The notes under the pieces: generated by a model | Told to the model about the DNA's origin: nothing | What the model saw: only the letters and a program-made list of their open reading frames with translations | Database searches by the model: none | DNA from: Epiperipatus broadwayi | Lineage: Eukaryota; Onychophora; Udeonychophora; Euonychophora; Peripatidae | Assembly: GCA_028023455.1 (NCBI GenBank) | Contig: JAQFVV010000012.1 | Span: 11,632,499 to 11,696,498 of the forward strand | Direction: 5' to 3' | DNA: 64,000 nt | Program-made: the position numbers and the translations under genes | Shown here: positions 46,376-59,099 of the stretch, piece by piece | Numbering within the stretch: the stretch's first letter is position 1 | How the letters are laid out: every line of letters begins with the position of its first letter

Positions 46376-46845
46376 AACAGGCAAAACTCTCTATACATAT
46401 TGCCACTCACTGCAAGCCAGAGTAATCAATGGATTCCAGAAGGCTTGTGCATAAAATCCCCATCTAGTGCCTACTCATCCAATATCCCCAGACTAGTTTC
46501 TGGCTTGTAGCCTTTATCAGTAAGAGCCTTGGATCTGAGAGCATTGCACCTAGATCTTAGGATCTAATGCAACCCTCCAGCAGCCATCTTTTATCTTTAC
46601 GTAACCACAAACCTATGAGTCTTAAATTGAGAACACTATAATATTGTCAATCCAAGCTCATTAGCTTATATAGTCATATAGGTCTGAACTCAGTTCAGTA
46701 CCCATACATTTTGGTGTCTTTGGTTTTTTAATAACCATTGCCACCACTATCCTTTTTGACAGGATTGGTTTTAAGCCAATAAACATCCATTGATTACTCT
46801 GGCTTGCACTGAGTGACAATACATATAGAGAGAGTTTTGCCTGTT
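46376..46845. mobile_element. Foldback family, long copy
   Basis: It starts AACAGGCAAAACTCTC and ends GAGAGTTTTGCCTGTT, homologous to the 26.6-kb element for about 115 bp at the left and about 60 bp at the right. Instead of a short loop it holds about 270 bp of unique sequence (from TTATCAGTAAGAGCCTTGG to about 46780). This may be the longer ancestor of the short foldback copy. TTA occurs at both flanks (46373-46375, 46846-46848). Confidence 0.65.
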
Positions 46846-47005
46846 TTAATAACAGTTATAAGCGAGCATAGGAAATGGTGATTATGTGACATCTCTGATA
46901 TTCTGACCAGCAACTTAAATTTGCCTGTTTTAATAGCAGTTATAAGCAAGCATAGGAAATGGTGATCTTGTGATATATCTGATATTCTGACCAGAAACTT
47001 AAATT
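46838..47005. repeat. 84-bp tandem duplication at the element's right end
   Basis: TGCCTGTTTTAATA.CAGTTATAAGC and the following sequence to CTGATATTCTGACCAG..ACTTAAATT occur twice, starting at 46838 and 46922. The unit includes the last 8 bp of the foldback element and its flank, so the duplication happened after insertion. Confidence 0.75.
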
Positions 47006-48260
47006 AATATGCTATGCCTCATCTTTTAGAAGATCTGCATTACTGTTTTTAAAAACTGTCAATGAGTAGATAAAGTTCATTACTATATTCCAGGTATTTT
47101 AGATATTTATTAGAATTTTATTGGAATGATCTTATTATAACTCTATATATTGCCACACTGAAATAGTTATTAATAATAATATTTTTGAGTTGTAATTGCC
47201 ATCCAAAGAGATCAATAATATATTTTGTCCCTATCTAGAATATTAGTTTCAAACATTGCCTTAATAAAAATTTATTAAATTTGTAATTACTCTAATTATC
47301 TTAACAGTTCATCACATCTTAGTCCTCTTGTCACTCCAAATATCTTTTTAAAATCAACAAAATCTGCTGTGTTGTAAATGATATTTGTATGGATTTCTTA
47401 TAATGAGAGATAGTGTTATCTGTCCAACAGCTGAGTGTCAGACTAAAAACAGCTTGTTTTTTTTTTATAAATTGATATGATAGAAATTATTTTAATTTGT
47501 TCTAATATTATTAGATATTAATAACATTGTAATTTCTTGCAAATTTTCACACATTAAAATATCAGCTATTTGGAATCTTATTTATATTTAACAATATTTC
47601 ATACTACACGTATTATTTAATGTCAGTAGAATTAATTATACTAACCTTTATTATTGCGAGATGTTATTGAATCTAGCCCTTTATCTTTCTCTAGACATCT
47701 GATAATTATTATGTTAAATTTTCTATCTAGATCTTCATACAAGTTTTTATCAAGCTAAAATTATCATCAATATTCAAAATAAATTTTATAATACTTATGA
47801 AATATATTTTCATCATCTTTGTAACCTCTTTTTATTCATGTAAATTAATGTAATGTTATACAAACTAGAAACTAATTCTGTTTTGCTTTGTGAGAATGAT
47901 TATAGTGTCTCATTTACTTTTTCTTGAATTCTCTTTTTTTCTTTCTTATTTAAATATGTCATTTCTATTAAATCTGTACTCAACACCTATTATTTTAGTC
48001 TTATTGTTCTTACATTATCTTGCATCTATATGTATCAAATGTTATGACACATATGGAATGTGTCAGTTTTCTCTATCTTGTTTTTTAATTCAGTAATTCT
48101 TTGCAGATCTTCATGATAATGGTTTTCAATTAATTTTAATTTAATATCAATGCTAAGGCTATCTTAAACTTTGAATATTGAAAATAATTTGAAATTAAAA
48201 TAATTCAAGTGAATCATTTATTATGTAGTTATATTTATAAAGTATAAATGAATATGTTTT
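47006..48260. other. No recognised feature
   Basis: A+T-rich DNA. The 68-codon plus-strand frame at 47890-48096 is hydrophobic by composition and has no other support. Confidence 0.45.
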
Positions 48261-48261
48261 C

Positions 48262-48395
48262 CTGAAGGTTTGTGATGATAGGGTTCTAGCTATATTTTTG
48301 TATTAGACTATTTCCATCATCTAATATGTGTGTTGAATGTCTTTAGAAAAGTTTAATTTTATTTAAATATTCCAAATACATTCAACTGTTAAAAA
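48262..48395 (-). mobile_element. Tail fragment of the tRNA-headed/PLE-tailed repeat
   Basis: CCTGAAGGTTTGTGATGATAG..ACTATTTCCATCATCTAATATG..TTCAACTGTTAA matches 30113-30240, the tail of the PLE 1 terminal segment. The tRNA-like head is missing, and the match stops at an A-run. Confidence 0.6.
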
Positions 48396-48490
48396 AAAAC
48401 AGACTGAAAACGCTGGGAAAGGCGCTAGTTTTTAATAAAATTTTAATTACACTTTTATTTAAGTTGTTCATTGTTTAAAAATAAATAAAT

Positions 48491-48531
48491 CATGATGATG
48501 ATGATAATAATAATGATGATGATGATGATGC
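48491..48531. repeat. (ATG)n/(AAT)n microsatellite
   Basis: Imperfect trinucleotide run of CATGATGATGATGATAATAA type, about 40 bp. Confidence 0.85.
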
Positions 48532-49320
48532 ATTAAAATTATTATGAATGATAAACTGAAGATTATCAATGAACTACTTTGGGGATTTTTTCATTAGATT
48601 TAAATTTAGTATAGTTATTTAATGCTGTTAATTTTAAATTATAGCTTTGTCTTGGAGAAATAAAATAAAACCAAATTTGGTTGATTATCAGCACATTTGC
48701 AATAAAAATAATTTCATTTTTGAAAGTTATTATTGCCTGAATTTCAGTTATGTAAGATCATTAGTGATTAATAAAAGAGGATAAAAGAATAACTTTTGTT
48801 GATAACAATGATTTGGGCATTAATACTTATCAGATTTTTTCTATATTGTTTTGCAAAAGCTGTTAATCACAAGATAATTGAAATGCAAAATAAAGTGTAA
48901 TCTATATAATTCCTTTTAGGATAAAATTATTAAACATAGTAGAATTCTATGTAGAAACTTATATATTTAATAAATATATAAAATTAAATTAAATACATAG
49001 TAATAAATAAAGAATGTCTTTAAAATAAGTATGATTATGTTTTTTAATGATGAGAAAAAAATACATAAAGTTACTAAGAAAGATTTTTTTTTAATTCAGC
49101 AAAATAAATTTATATGTTAAACATATCTTTTTCTAAAATGTATTTACATTTAAATAAGAAAAATATTGAGGGTAAAAAAGCTATTGCTCTTATTTACATT
49201 TTAACACAAATAACCTATAGATAACCTATAGATATTGTAAAAAAGAATATATATGACATATGATATCTTTATATTTAATTTGATAATTTTTAATAATATA
49301 TCCATTCTTTCTCCTTATTT

Positions 49321-50180
49321 AGATTTGTATGAAGACATTTAGTTTAGGGAGGCTAAAATAGCTCTTTGTAATCTTAAATATGATAAAGCTGCAGATCCGG
49401 ATAAAATACCTGAAGAATATTTAAAAAGTGATGGTGATATGCTTGCTTTCAAAATATTAGAATTTTTTTTTAGGAATTTAAAGATTCATGAAGTTGTGCT
49501 ATCCAATCTTAAGGACGCTTCTATTGCTTTCAATTTTTTAAAATAAAAAAGATAAGAAAGATGCAATAATTATTATGGAATAGCATTATTAATCACTACA
49601 GTGAAAATATTTTCAAAGATGTTATAAATTAAATTACTTTAGTCATAAATGAATTTATAAACAGTGAGGATTGCCAATTCCTCTACAAGCTTTATAACTT
49701 ACAAGCTTAAGAGATAGGGTCATGTGATCTTTGAATTGATCTATGACTTTTATTTTGACTATTTATAAATGAATTTTTATTAGAGGTTGAATATCGTTTT
49801 AGAGAATTAAAAAAATACTAGATATAGTTCTGTTTCCAGAGACTGCAAAAAAAAAAAATGTCAAAAACAAAGAATATTTATTTATTGACTTTATAGATTT
49901 GGTTAAGTCATTGGACTCAATTAATTGAATAGATATATGATATTGTTTGAAATTAGTAGATTGTTTTCCAAAGTTATTCATATTATATAGCATCTACATA
50001 ATGAAATAAAAAGGTGAAATTTGAGATATTTGAAATAAAAACGGGTATAAAACAAGGTTGTGTCTTAGCTTAAATTTTTCTGATAGTGATTTTTGAAACT
50101 ATTTATAGATGTTTTCTTAAATCAAAAATCAAGTTGTGATATTGGTTTGTTAGCAAAATTTTTAATTTGAATGAATTAGA
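49321..50180 (+). pseudogene. Non-LTR reverse transcriptase fragment
   Basis: Frames in order: EAKIALCNLKYDKAADPDKI and EYLK (about 49350-49425, the 'K..GPDGI..E.L' region), L.DASI.F then YYGIALLITTVKIFSKML (about 49565-49630, 'YRGISLLS...K'). These are followed by DLVKSLDSIN.IDI (about 49888-49935, 'F.KAFDSV') and INTGIKQGCVLA (about 50040-50070). This is a clear LINE RT without its ends. Stops are frequent. The clade is uncertain; it is not obviously the 13.5-kb family. Confidence 0.7.
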
Positions 50181-51160
50181 GGAAAAATAAAAACTTCATC
50201 TTCTTGGCTGATATGTTGTTACACACACTTAAAAGCACAATTGCATAATTTCATGGTATGCATTATCCTGAACAAGTGACGCAGTTATTCTGGGAATCAT
50301 ATCATTTACGTGCGAGAATGTCATAACCTCTTGGAAAAAGATCACGTGATTAAAAATATCGATTAAAACAACGTAATATATTCTCTCGTCTATTCATAAA
50401 TCATTTGGAATGAGTTAATATCTAGATTTATCAATTCTTTACATACAATTAAGTAAAATAAAATTGAATATTAATTATCACCAATACTTTAATAGATAAT
50501 TGAAACTTTTATAAAAAATATTTTTGCATTATCTGTGTAAATTTAAATAAAGTGAAAATATATTACTCTCAGAAGTGGATTTAAAATATAGTAATATGAA
50601 GTTTAAAATCTATTAAAAATATAATCGGTTAGTTCATAGAAATCATTTTTTTACATTAGAATTTAGAATATTGTGTATATATGTAAAGATGTATTCAGAA
50701 TATACATGCATCTGTATAGTAATTTATGTTGAAACATATTTGATAGCATGTGCATATGTATTATCAAAATACTAATAATAATAGAAAAAAATCCCAAACT
50801 ATTCATTTTTTATCTTTTATTTAAAAAAAAAATACATTTTTTAATCTAAATGATACATGTGCTAATAATATGAATACATTGTGAAAATTGATAAAGAAAG
50901 GATGTAATTAAATTCTTGACAATCCAAAGATAAATGTCTATAGCTTTAAGAAAAAAATATTAAACTACCACATTAAATATAATGGTTAAATTTTGATATG
51001 AAAAGAAAAAAAATACAATGATCATTTAAAGAACTGCTGCCGAAATATCATATGATTTGTATAAAATATGTATTTTTTTTTATTAATTTCAAATGTATTT
51101 TTTAATAATTTATTTTTAGCATTTAAATATAAAACTTATCAATCACACAATAATTATCCG
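50180..51160. other. No recognised feature
   Basis: A+T-rich; the start (50180-50420) is a little less A+T-rich and may belong to the end of the LINE remnant. Confidence 0.4.
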
Positions 51161-51177
51161 TAATGATGAAAGGCTTT

Positions 51178-51237
51178 ATGATTTAATAGTAGCATTCTCC
51201 TGCCAAGTCTGTTGACTTGAGATTCAAATCAGGCTGA
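51178..51237 (+). tRNA. tRNA-like pseudogene or SINE head (Gly-like)
   Basis: ATAGTAGCATTCTCCTGCCAAG resembles the D-arm and anticodon arm of tRNA-Gly(GCC), and TTGAGATTCAAATCAGGC resembles its T arm with a B box. The acceptor stem is not preserved, and an A-run follows about 10 nt later. It is most likely a decayed SINE, not a working tRNA gene. Confidence 0.35.
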
Positions 51238-51779
51238 GTAATATTTGAAAAAAAATTTCAATGGGGCTTAAAATTTTTCTTTCAAGTAGTCAAATAAAAT
51301 AACAATTGGTTGATGATTGACTTTCATTATTTTTAGCTAAAAGGCAAATGGCAAATTTTACAAACATTAATCATTAGCCATTAGAAAGCCTGGAAATGGA
51401 ATCGCATTTACTTTTTCTCTCTTAAAAAAATTATTTTGGCGATTAATTTTATATTTTTTATTCATAACTAAAGGTAACAAGTGAAATCCCATTAAAACAC
51501 ATTTTAATTATTAGGTAGAAAAGAGAGTATCCATTATTTCAAAATTTTATTATATATATATGAAGCTGAGTTAAATGTAATCGTAGCTATAAATTAACTA
51601 CTCAAGCATTAATATTTCACTTTCTTTATGAATGAGAATTTTTAGCATTCATAGTATTCGCATCATCCTAAGAGAAAAAAAATTTTCAAGGATTGGCCAC
51701 ATCAATCTAATTTCCGCAGTAAATCCCCTTTAAAATATTATACATTTACATATGTGATATATTAGATTCTTAAAAAATT

Positions 51780-52360
51780 AAAACAGATAAGGGAAATTAA
51801 TTATCAAAAATGAAAGGGCAATTATAGGTTTCTGTTTAAAATAATAAACTGGCTTGAAAAAAAAATTAAAGATCACGTAGAAGTATATTGTTATGGGAAT
51901 GCATGTAATAGTGAGCATAATAGAACAAAGAGTTTGTTAATGAATGGACTAAAAAATATTCTAAGAAATGTATGGGATATTCATATGTAGTAGGTTCAGA
52001 TCATAATTTTGTAAAAAAATATTTTAGATTAATTTCATAAAAAGTTTAAGAAAATGAGAAATGAATAAAAAAATAAGTTAAGTAGTAAAAGATGAATGTT
52101 ATTCATGGAAAGTTAAAAAAAAAAGACATAAAAAAGCAACCTTATGAAATAGATTAATAAAAAACATAAGAGTTAGCAGTGAGATACAAAATGAAATAGT
52201 ACCAATTTAATAACAATATAATTTACAAGTGCAGTTTTCTGATTAAGAATTAAATGAAATAGTAGTAAAAATAAAATGGAAATTGTAAATGCTGAAAAAG
52301 GATGAAATATAGGTATAAAACATAAAAGTGAACTAACAATGAAAACAAAGTTAAATAAAT
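51780..52360 (+). pseudogene. Possible LINE endonuclease C-terminus
   Basis: At about 51985-52040 the reading YVVGSDHNFVKKYFRLIS matches the endonuclease end 'GSDH.LV..K.RL' of RTE/Jockey-type LINEs, followed by lysine-rich sequence as in those elements. Surrounding frames are heavily interrupted. Plus-strand, degenerate sequence of a similar look continues to about 53.7 kb around the inserted SINE. Confidence 0.4.
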
Positions 52361-52518
52361 GCATTTTTAGAAGGAATGTTGTATTTATGAGCAGTAATTC
52401 ATCTTAATCTACTTCGTAGTTAATTAACATAAGTTTAAGTAATCAGTGAACTCTAAATAGTAATATATATTCCATATCTTAATATTAGTTTTTGACTATT
52501 GGTTGTATTTCATTGTCA

Positions 52519-52622
52519 AAATCTTTTTTTTTTTTCAAGTGTCATAGCATCGGCCAGGACATGAACCCGGGCAACTGCTTGTAAGGCAGTTGCGTTGACC
52601 TCTCAACCACCAATGCAAATCT
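52519..52622 (-). mobile_element. tRNA-derived SINE (Val-like head), minus strand
   Basis: The minus-strand tRNA-like part (52616 to 52547, 70 nt) folds well: acceptor GCATTGG/CCGATGC (7 pairs, one G-T), D arm GTTG/CAAC, anticodon arm ACTGC-CTTACAA-GCAGT (anticodon TAC) and T arm CCGGG-TTCATGT-CCTGG. It is followed by TATGACACTTG and a short A-run. AAATCT flanks both sides (52519-52524, 52617-52622). The short body with tail and duplication suggests a SINE and not a host tRNA gene. There is no intron. Confidence 0.7.
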
Positions 52623-53825
52623 ATTTTTGTTATAAGAGAAATAGTCAGAAGAAGATAAGTTACAAAGCAAAAATAAGTTTAATATGTAACATAAGTTTAA
52701 TTTAACAATCTCAATATTATGGAGTGAAGATGTAGTTATAGAAAGAATAGATAAGCTCTTGATAAAAAAAATTGATGTATTGAACTGATGCAAATATATG
52801 TGATTAATAAGATAGCATGTTTTTATCAGTGTTAATTGAAAAATGTCAAACAGATAAGGATAAAGTAGATTTAATTGTGCAATAATGAAAGGGAAGAGCA
52901 AAAAAGTCATAAGAGGAAATGGAATTCTTATAAAATCTTGAATTAACAGATTTAATTAATTCAAAATTGTATATTTGGAGTTTATATGTGAAGCTAATTT
53001 AGATGCAACTAATTATAGATATAAATGCAATTTTTAGATAAAACATTATAACAAAGTACTTTTAAAATTAAGTAAATGATATTTATCAATTCTGTGATTA
53101 AATACAAATAATTTTTGATGAGATTACACTTATGAATAATAACGTTTTGAAGAGAAATGCTGATAAAATTTGTTAATGTTTGTATTGATACATTATTAAT
53201 TAAGAAGAAATTCTGCAAATTTTAATAGTACATACTTTATCAGAGCAATACCTTTATGTAAGTGAAATGTAAGAATTTGGACAAACTTAGTTTAAGATGA
53301 TTATGTTTATAAAAGGTTTACTTTTACTTTTGCAGATTTATATTTCAGACGTGATGAAATATTTTGATCACCTTTAGAATAATGATTTTGAATTTATTAA
53401 AAGGGAAAACAAATGATATGATACAGACTGTAGTCCTCAATGTCTTGAATGTAGCTCTAAAATAGAAGTTATGGAAAATTCAAATAATCACCAAAACAAA
53501 GCACATAATAAAGTAGTTAAAGGGTTAAAATATACAGATGATAAATAAGAGATAACTGATGCAAAAGATTTTATGAACCATTAAATAATCCATGGTATTA
53601 AACTTAAGCTAAGTACCCTAAGCATTTGTTTGCAGCAGAAAATAAGAATTATTTGACCCAATAAATCAGAAATTATTTGAGAAATTATGACTATTACTAT
53701 GGTAAACATAACTAGAGATCAGAGGTGAAGGTTTACTCTAGCCAACACTTATAATGGTTATCTTATAATGTACCTATGAAAATTATATGAAAGCCAAGAT
53801 ATGTTATCCAAAAATCAAAAGTATG
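52623..53825. other. Degenerate, possibly LINE-derived
   Basis: No motif is secure. Mixed A/G-rich sense-strand composition and many stops resemble the decayed LINE upstream. Minus-strand frames at 52542-52910 and 53009-53218 have no support. Confidence 0.3.
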
Positions 53826-53829
53826 CTAT

Positions 53830-55140
53830 ATATATATTGTATCAGGTCGAACCACTGAAACCACTTACTTATACGTATATATAAGTTTTGGTCGGTTTCA
53901 AACTCCTTCCTAATACATTTATAATCTTACAAATGTTACGTGAACGAACCGGCATGTTCGAGCAAAATGGGAGATCTTATTGATAGCTTTAACTATCAAC
54001 AATGGCCCATCTCAGCTGCTAGATTCAAACCCCTACTATCCAAATACTTTATTTGTTTCAGTCTAAACCCCAAGGCACCAGCTAGTCTAATAACTAATGT
54101 ATTCGAGCAGTAGGCTCATAATCCAGCGCTCAAAACATTCCCTAAAACTAGCTCAGTCTAATTTTAATTTCAATAACAAAATTATACAAAATTAGTGGTG
54201 GAAAAAATTAATAAAAGGTTGGTAAAAAGAATTGACCGACAAATAAAGTTTAAGTTTGAAGACATTTTATTTTAATTAACATTAATTAAGTTTAAAGATA
54301 ATTTATTACCCAACATTAATTGACTAAATTTAAACATCTTGATAAATCTAATTTAACACACACACATTTTTAAAGTAACACATTATAACATATATCTGGT
54401 GAAAAGCATAAATAATATGTGATATCATTAAATTATCTCACATTCACACACACGCACATCAATAGTTTATTTTATGCATGCTTAAGAGTTCAAATTACTT
54501 TACTCGGTAGGACTGACGAATTACAGCGGTGGCTACTACGTATAAATGATAATAAATAAATGTTTACCTAGGATTTTTCGAACGTGGCTATTGCTTGTTG
54601 TTGGCTACTTCTGCTGCTTCTGATGGAGTATATCTAACTGGTTAGATTTGGACGTTTCTTGAAGAGATTTTATGTGAATCCATTGGTTTTATTCTTGAAG
54701 ACAGTTGAATGTTTGACGGAAGATTTCTGAGTTGTTATGCAGACATTATTTCACAGGCAGGTTTTGATGATCTTGTTGGACAAAAAGGCTGAAGCATGAG
54801 CATATATTTCCAAAAGTTGCTCAACAATGCATTTTTGTTTCTGAATACATAATAGAAACTGCACTGTTATCTGAACGGAAACAAGACTGTCACTGCAAAC
54901 TAGACTGAAAAAACTCAACTCCGATAAAAATCTGGTTATTTATGTATCCAAATTGTTTTTGTTTTAATATTCTCCGGCAATAGGTGCAATAGGTGTTGTC
55001 AAAATTCCATTAGTAATTAATCCTATGACAACGTGTTTTTGATATATTTAATTAGTAGTAGCTTTCATAAACGTATTGTTTTTATATCTTTAATTAATAG
55101 CCCACTGCTGGTGTGGTTTTTTTAAATCTTTATTTAACTC
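53830..55140. other. Unclassified, less A+T-rich segment (possible LTR remnant)
   Basis: This part is richer in G+C than its surroundings and has a complex, non-coding look. Landmarks: GGTCGAACCACTGAAACCAC at 53847, GAACGAACCGGCATGTTCGAGC at 53943, GCGGTGGCTACTACG at 54525, and GAAACAAGACTGTCACTGC at 54888 followed by ATTTATGTATCC. The composition resembles a retrotransposon LTR plus leader on the minus strand, but no repeat partner or protein is present in the window. Confidence 0.25.
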
Positions 55141-55499
55141 AATAGCCATCGCTGTGTTTTCCAAATATAATTTCTTTTTTAACTCTCATTTATATATATA
55201 TATTTTAATATTATTCCAACACGCATACATTTATTTACACTCACATGCACATATATAATTTATTATAATAAGCTTGAATGAAAAGAGATCCATATTTTTT
55301 TTAAATTTTAAATTACTTATCTTTACGAATACCAATTTAGAAAAACTTTACTTTCCTTTATAACACCCCTAGTTTGACTCTAAGAAAACCCCCTTCTCAC
55401 TTTTAATCCCCCATTTCAAACTCTTTTACGAAAGATTTTTTTCTCATTTTTATAATTTGCCTAGACAAAATTATCCTATATACATGTGCCAAATTGGCC

Positions 55500-56200
55500 T
55501 TGGCACAATATATATATATATGCTGATAAGAATTTACACCCTTTATGTAATCCTAAAGATTTATTTTATAAATTCCCTAGCAGAACAAAATCAAAGAAAA
55601 ATATAATGCCAATATATAACTAAGTGGAATATTCTAATCCACACCTAGTCAAAATTGTAATCCATTTTATGATATAGCTTGGGATCATGATTTGGAGAAA
55701 ACTTTACAGATTGTTGTTAAGTATCATGATATCAAATCTCTACAAATAAATATTGGGCCTTCTTTATGGCACTATCATGATGACTTAATCTTAAAAGTTG
55801 ACTGCAATCCTCTAAATAGTTTCATTGTGTAAGGAACTAAAGATTGTAGATTTAAGTTATGATATAATTATAGAAGGTTATTATATTTAATTCCATCTCA
55901 TAATGATATTACAACATCAGTGTCTAAAGTGCCTGATAATCAACCTTTTGATATTGGTTCCTTTAATACTTTATGGTGATGGCTCTAGATCACCATTCTT
56001 GCATAACAAGCCACATTTAGACAATGTTTTAAATAGTGTGAGGCTTCATGATGAGATTCCAATCACCAATATTCATAATAATGAATAAGATATTTATGTA
56101 CACATTATTGAAAGACATTCAGAGTGAAAATACTATGCTGAATCTGTACTAAGAAGCTGAAATATTGGACATAAAATATAACCAATGATGCAATGGAAAA
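55500..56200 (+). other. Coding-like but broken sequence
   Basis: Plus-strand frames give long stretches between stops (for example DLEKTLQIVVKYHDIKSLQI near 55690-55750 and the 61-codon frame at 55903-56088). Codon-like composition suggests an old transposon gene, but I recognise no domain. Confidence 0.25.
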
Positions 56201-58328
56201 TCTGACTTAAGGGATTGGATTATTATAGTTTGTTTGATATCAAACCATTTTATTGTTGTTATTACTTCTTATTATATTATTTATTGTTCTGTGTGAAGGT
56301 ATACTGAAAGCTTCAAATTATCCCATTTTATTAATCTCTCTTCTAAATAGGTACTGTATGTTAATCACTGATAATGACTGAATATTTGATAGATAGAGGT
56401 AAGGAAAGGGAGGTATCAAATGTTTACTAATTGTGAATAAGAGCACATGTATTCTTGGATGAGTCAGTTAAATTGCCAGAGTGGGCTTGTGTTCAGAGGT
56501 TTTAGATAGATTGTTAGTGAAGTACCAGTAGAAGGATATCATGGGCTCACTACAAAATAACTGGTAGAGTGAAATCCCTATTATTATTGATAAATTTTGA
56601 TTTTATAAGAGAATGTTCAGTAGAAATTGTCTGCATTTCCGAAGACTATTCAAATTGAAGATCCTTGGTTAGCAACCCTATGGTTCATTAATTATCTCAT
56701 GATGTAGTTGTGAAGTCCCTCATGAGATTAAAGTATGATTTAGTTGACACTCACTTTTTTGTCTTAGTATTAGGGTTTGAATGTAAGCCTGGTACCTTTT
56801 CACACACACACATATATATAGTGCATTATCTAAGGCAATTTACATTTAGTCAATTCAACTTAATAATATTCATGGGTGATTCATGGAAAGACTTTCTTTC
56901 ATGGCCATGGGATAGCTTGTTCAGTGTATCTAAAATCGATGAAAGCATGTATCTTTTGTGTGGAATTTACTAAGATTTTATGTATGTAAGTTTCAAAATT
57001 TTTTTTCTCTTAGTTAGGGAGTTTGTACCATCAAGGTGTTTATCACGCTTATTACAATCAAACTACATATTATAAATTTTTTTATTCACTTAATATGTCA
57101 TCTAAACCTCTGACTGAAATGATTCTTTTAGAACAGAAGTCATAACAGTGTCATACACAGTTCAACTTCTTTATACACATTAAAATAGTTCATTATTTTA
57201 TTCAAAAGTCAATAATCATTATCTACATACATATTCATAAATACACACCCACATCTTGATATGAATGTTAGAAATAAATAAGAAATGCCAATTTTATTTA
57301 AATCTGTTGTATGTAAAATGATTAAAGTTTTAAATAAGGTTTAACAAAAAAAAAAGAGAGAGAGAAAATTGATGAAATTTTGTAAATAAAATCACAAGAA
57401 AGCCACTTATAACCACAACAACCAAAGATATTATTATAGAACCAAAATCAGTTTGAGAATTGGTGTCAACAAAAACAAAGGGATATAGCTTCTTTTTCTT
57501 TTAACACATATTGGCTTTTTATATACATTCATCTGTCATGGAAGAAAAAAACTTAGCAGACTTTATCTTATCACAGGGCAACAAAGTATACATTTGCAAA
57601 GTTTTGTATAAAGAGAGTTTACTTCATGGAAGCTTAAAAGTTTATCAACTATTCTTCTAAACAAATAAAAGTGTAATGGTTTAACACAATGGCTGATCAT
57701 TTAGAACTCAAGCTCTAAACAAAATTTTATTTCACCGAATTATTCACATAATATATATTAGATTTCCATTAAATATAGATAAATATTATATACTAAATAA
57801 TGATATCTAATATCAATAAGAAAGTTACACAGCTGTGTTAATATATATATATTGCTAGAGGATTATCTGGAGAGAGAAAATATCGATTTTAATTCTGTTC
57901 AACGTTAGTATAATATCGTAACATCATGTCGGATTACTTCATATCGAACAGCTGAGGTTTTTTTTTCATGAATGAATCTTCAGTTCATATGTATTTCTTG
58001 GGTGTTTAAGGAGAATTATATAACATAGGAATAAATTAAGCACTCAAGGCCTATGTATTAAGGATATAGCCTTATATAAGTATAACAAAGGGATAAAACA
58101 CCATCTCTCCAGAAAGAAATTTGGACAATTAAATCACATGGATATATATATATTTAAAATCATAGTTCAACTCCATTTATGCTACCATATAATATATTGG
58201 TTATTATGAATGGTTATTTTCTCAGGCATCTAACATGATTTACACTATATACTAATAGGAAATATTGCAATAATATTTTGTATTTTACATTCTGCTAATA
58301 TAGCATATTTTATTTAGTGGAGGACATC
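56200..58328. other. No recognised feature
   Basis: A+T-rich DNA with a few (CA)n and (TA)n runs. The plus-strand frame at 56710-56973 (87 codons) has no recognised family and spans a (CA)n run. Confidence 0.45.
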
Positions 58329-58807
58329 CAATAAATCAAGGGTGGGTAATTGTTTTGGCTTGGGGGCCACAGAGGTTGGTGGAGGGCCACATCAGGGGCC
58401 ACTTTGTCAAAGCAAAGGTTAGCGGAGGGCCACACCTTTTTTTCATGACATAATAAACACACTGCTTTATTCCCTGTATTACCAAAGAAATATTGGTTTG
58501 TCCCTTCTTCATTAAACACATGACATTCGTCACTGATTTTACATTTTTTGGAGGGTTAATGGTTTCACTAAAGTTGGAAAAAATTAACCAGATCAACTGG
58601 AAAAGCACTGCACATCATATCTACACTGTGCATGTGTATTGACGTGGCCATCCTAGTGAAAAATAATGAGATGAATCTTTGGTCGCACATGGGAAGGAAA
58701 TCTCAGTTCATGGTGAATTTTTCTGATTGTCTTGGCAGGCCACATAAAAACTTTTAGCTGGCTGCATGTGGCTCTCGGGCTGCTATTTGCCCACCCCTGC
58801 AATAAAC
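58329..58807. mobile_element. Non-autonomous hAT element
   Basis: The body at 58337-58799 (463 bp) starts CAAGGGTGGGTAATTG and ends TATTTGCCCACCCCTG, classic hAT termini. The 8-bp flanks are CAATAAAT (58329-58336) and CAATAAAC (58800-58807), one mismatch. Interior words such as GGGGGCCAC, GGAGGGCCAC and GGCTCTCGGGCTGC are typical of this group. No transposase is present; minus-strand frames inside it are not genes. Confidence 0.85.
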
Positions 58808-59099
58808 CCATTCTTATCAAGCAACTAAGGCCTACTACAGATTATTAAGTCACATTGAGAAATTTATTTATGTTTATTGCAATTATTTACATTTTTTTAT
58901 TTTAGGACTAATGATATGAACAAAATATAATTAAAGAGAAATAGTTATCATTATTCCGAATTATAACCTCATCAGTTTGTGCAAGAATACTTAACTTATT
59001 AAGATTTTCGATTCACTAGACTAATTTGGGTGCTGATATAGTATGTGCTTGGTGGCCATTTTGAATTTTAAAACACCCAAAAAGACTGCTGGCACATGC

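Noticed and set aside
58310-58608. Minus-strand frames of 69 and 90 codons
   Set aside because: They lie inside a non-autonomous hAT element and match no protein family I know.
58965-58990. CTCATCAG on the plus strand as a minus-strand hammerhead
   Set aside because: CTGATGAG is present but no complementary stem II or GAAA follows.
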